A stretch of DNA of 6,437 nucleotides, from NCBI GenBank assembly GCA_043777815.1, contig JAYWHH010000015.1:1-6437 (forward strand), in the 5' to 3' direction. The first letter of the stretch is position 1, and every line of letters starts with the position of its first letter. Positions 5,337 through 6,437 of the stretch are shown piece by piece. Made by a program: the position numbers and the translations under genes. The notes beneath the pieces are model-generated. The model made no database searches. It was given only the letters and a program-made list of their open reading frames with translations, and was not told the DNA's origin. The stretch is from JAXMDS01 sp043777815 (GTDB lineage Bacteria; Pseudomonadota; Alphaproteobacteria; Rickettsiales; Rickettsiaceae).

Positions 5337-6437
5337 ATGAAAAAAAAGAATAAGAAGAGTAAAATTTCATCAAATAAAGCGCAAGAGAATGCAATAGTAA
5401 AAATCGCCGAGTATTCTTTCGATGAAGGGATGAAGAGTAAAACAACAGAAATAGCTGAAAATTTATATAAAGAGCAAGAGAATGTAGCGGCACAATTCGC
5501 TTACTATAATAACTGTTCATATAAAAAGTACGTGACTGAAATAGAACCCATCACTATTAGAGAAACAGAATCTGTTCTGAAGCCCGTTGCTATTGAAAAA
5601 CAGATAATTAATATTTCAAATTCTGATATTGAAAAAAAGCTATTTAATATTTCAAATTCTACTCTTATTGAAAAACAGATAATTGATATTTCAAATTCTA
5701 CTCTTATTGAAAAACAGATAATTGATATTTCAAATATTGAACAGGTTTCGAAAGAGTGGGGCAATTTTTATTCAAATGTGCGACAATGCATCTTACAATC
5801 AATATCTTTAAAGAAAAAAGCAGAATTATTTTCTATTTTCAACTCACAAAAAAAATATGAGAGCTGTATAGAAATACTGAATCTTTGTTCAGAGCAAGAT
5901 ACGAACAAGCAATTAGAAGATTTTATAGAGATTTTTTATGGATTAGAAGCGGACAAGGGTTTGCACGATATGAGTCGCAACTTACAACAACTCTATGATG
6001 AAAAGACATATATTAACATAAAAAATTTGAACAAAGGTTGTGATAAATTTAATAAACTTTGTGATGAAATTACGAATATTTTAAAAAATTGTACGCCTGA
6101 AGAACTAAGTAAAGTTAATCATGAACTAACTCCTGAGAAACTTGTTGAGCAAATGAAGGAGGTTTATGAATCTTGTTCTGATAAGTCTGTCTTTAAGTCC
6201 TCCTTATTGATAACATGGTTGAAAAATAGCACTAAAGCTAGTAATGCACGAACTATATTTTTAGACTGGGCACGTGCGCCTGAAGCAAAAGAATTAATCG
6301 ATAAAGTATATTCTTTTTCACTTGTTTATATAAAAAAACCTGTACTCGAAATATTCGCAAATAAAGGTGAGGAGGCTATTCATGCAAAACTATGGAATAA
6401 CACTAGTGATAAACTCAAAGTAAAAATTTGGAAAACA
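5337..6437 (+). CDS. Paralogous repeat-domain protein of unknown function (3' end outside window)
   Basis: The frame runs from ATG at 5337 to the end of the window without a stop (367 codons). The nearest upstream in-frame stop is TAA at 5298-5300, and no other ATG lies between, so this start is well constrained. The N-terminus is very basic and polar (MKKKKNKKSKISSNK) and has no hydrophobic signal peptide. Residues 86-133 form a tandem repeat around IEKQIIDISNSTL. The segment then reaches ISNIEQVSKEW, equivalent to ISDIKEISEKW before copy 2 of the upstream gene. From about residue 146 a domain copy begins (KAELFSIFNSQKKYESC, TIFLDWARAPEAKELI, IHAKLWNNTS), cut off by the window end at WKT. 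Similarity to the upstream gene across the whole domain shows it is a paralogue rather than a chance ORF. It has no recognisable Shine-Dalgarno sequence. Function is unknown. Confidence 0.93.
   Translation, partial: MKKKNKKSKISSNKAQENAIVKIAEYSFDEGMKSKTTEIAENLYKEQENVAAQFAYYNNCSYKKYVTEIEPITIRETESVLKPVAIEKQIINISNSDIEKKLFNISNSTLIEKQIIDISNSTLIEKQIIDISNIEQVSKEWGNFYSNVRQCILQSISLKKKAELFSIFNSQKKYESCIEILNLCSEQDTNKQLEDFIEIFYGLEADKGLHDMSRNLQQLYDEKTYINIKNLNKGCDKFNKLCDEITNILKNCTPEELSKVNHELTPEKLVEQMKEVYESCSDKSVFKSSLLITWLKNSTKASNARTIFLDWARAPEAKELIDKVYSFSLVYIKKPVLEIFANKGEEAIHAKLWNNTSDKLKVKIWKT
5592..5735 (+). repeat. 36-39 bp tandem repeat (IEKQIIDISNSTL) before the domain in the second gene
   Basis: Units start at 5592 (36 bp, IEKQIINISNSD), 5628 (39 bp, IEKKLFNISNSTL), 5667 (39 bp, IEKQIIDISNSTL) and 5706 (30 bp, IEKQIIDISN). 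Bases 5649-5687 are repeated exactly at 5688-5726. All lengths keep the frame. The array occupies the place held by the 22-residue LEEAKI units before copies 2 and 3 in the upstream gene and runs into the same domain lead-in. Confidence 0.93.
5772..6437 (+). repeat. Domain copy 4 of the shared family (truncated by window end)
   Basis: Landmarks in order are KAELFSIFNSQKKYESC, LEADKGLHDMS, NILKNCTPEELSKVNHEL, LVEQM, ITWLKNSTKAS, TIFLDWARAPEAKELI (about 6252-6299), IKKPVLEIF, IHAKLWNNTS and WKT at the window end. A short insertion, NLNKGCDKFNKLCDE, replaces the sequence before ITNIL. It is a close paralogue of copies 1 and 2, sharing 33 identical bases at the FLDW motif (454-486, 1771-1803, 6258-6290). 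Confidence 0.92.

Noticed and set aside
5335..5764. Two overlapping minus-strand open frames (5335-5520 and 5504-5764)
   Set aside because: The plus-strand frame from 5337 is longer, runs into a conserved domain and explains the region; the minus-strand repeats are mirrors of the IEKQIIDISN array.

Overview
The window is AT-rich DNA (roughly 30% G+C by eye, lower between genes). It holds two large, partial, same-strand coding regions that share an uncharacterised repeated domain, separated by a 359-base gap. No RNA gene, insertion sequence, CRISPR array or housekeeping gene is visible. The genes are intronless and very rich in Lys, Glu, Asn and Ile. No Shine-Dalgarno sequence precedes the one visible start. 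This would suit a host-associated bacterium with an AT-rich genome (for example Rickettsiales such as Ehrlichia or Orientia, or an amoebal or arthropod symbiont). An AT-rich eukaryote or large virus cannot be excluded. I recognise neither protein, and the taxonomic suggestion is inference only.

Layout. Positions 1-4977 are the 3' part of a giant gene whose reading frame is already open at base 1; the first in-window ATG, at 160, is internal. It encodes at least 1658 residues: three copies of a ~255-280 residue helical domain (cores near 1-840, 1318-2151 and 2494-3258), joined by linkers made of short in-frame tandem repeats, then a repeat-rich acidic/coiled-coil-like C-terminal third ending in a Tyr/Pro/Cys-rich patch. 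Positions 4978-5336 are non-coding, with several small inverted repeats and two tandem copies of a 52-bp unit. Positions 5337-6437 are the 5' part of a second gene (367 codons, running off the window). It has a Lys-rich start, a 36-39 bp tandem-repeat linker, and a fourth copy of the same domain.

Relationship of the genes. The domain copies share stretches of identical DNA, including a 33-base identity in three of the four copies. The copy in the second gene looks like a patchwork: some blocks resemble copy 2 and others copy 1 or copy 3. This points to duplication followed by recombination or gene conversion. Together with at least nine independent in-frame tandem repeats and a repeated upstream region, the locus looks like a rapidly evolving paralogous family. 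Its biochemical function cannot be read from the sequence; a secreted or host-interacting role is only a guess based on architecture.
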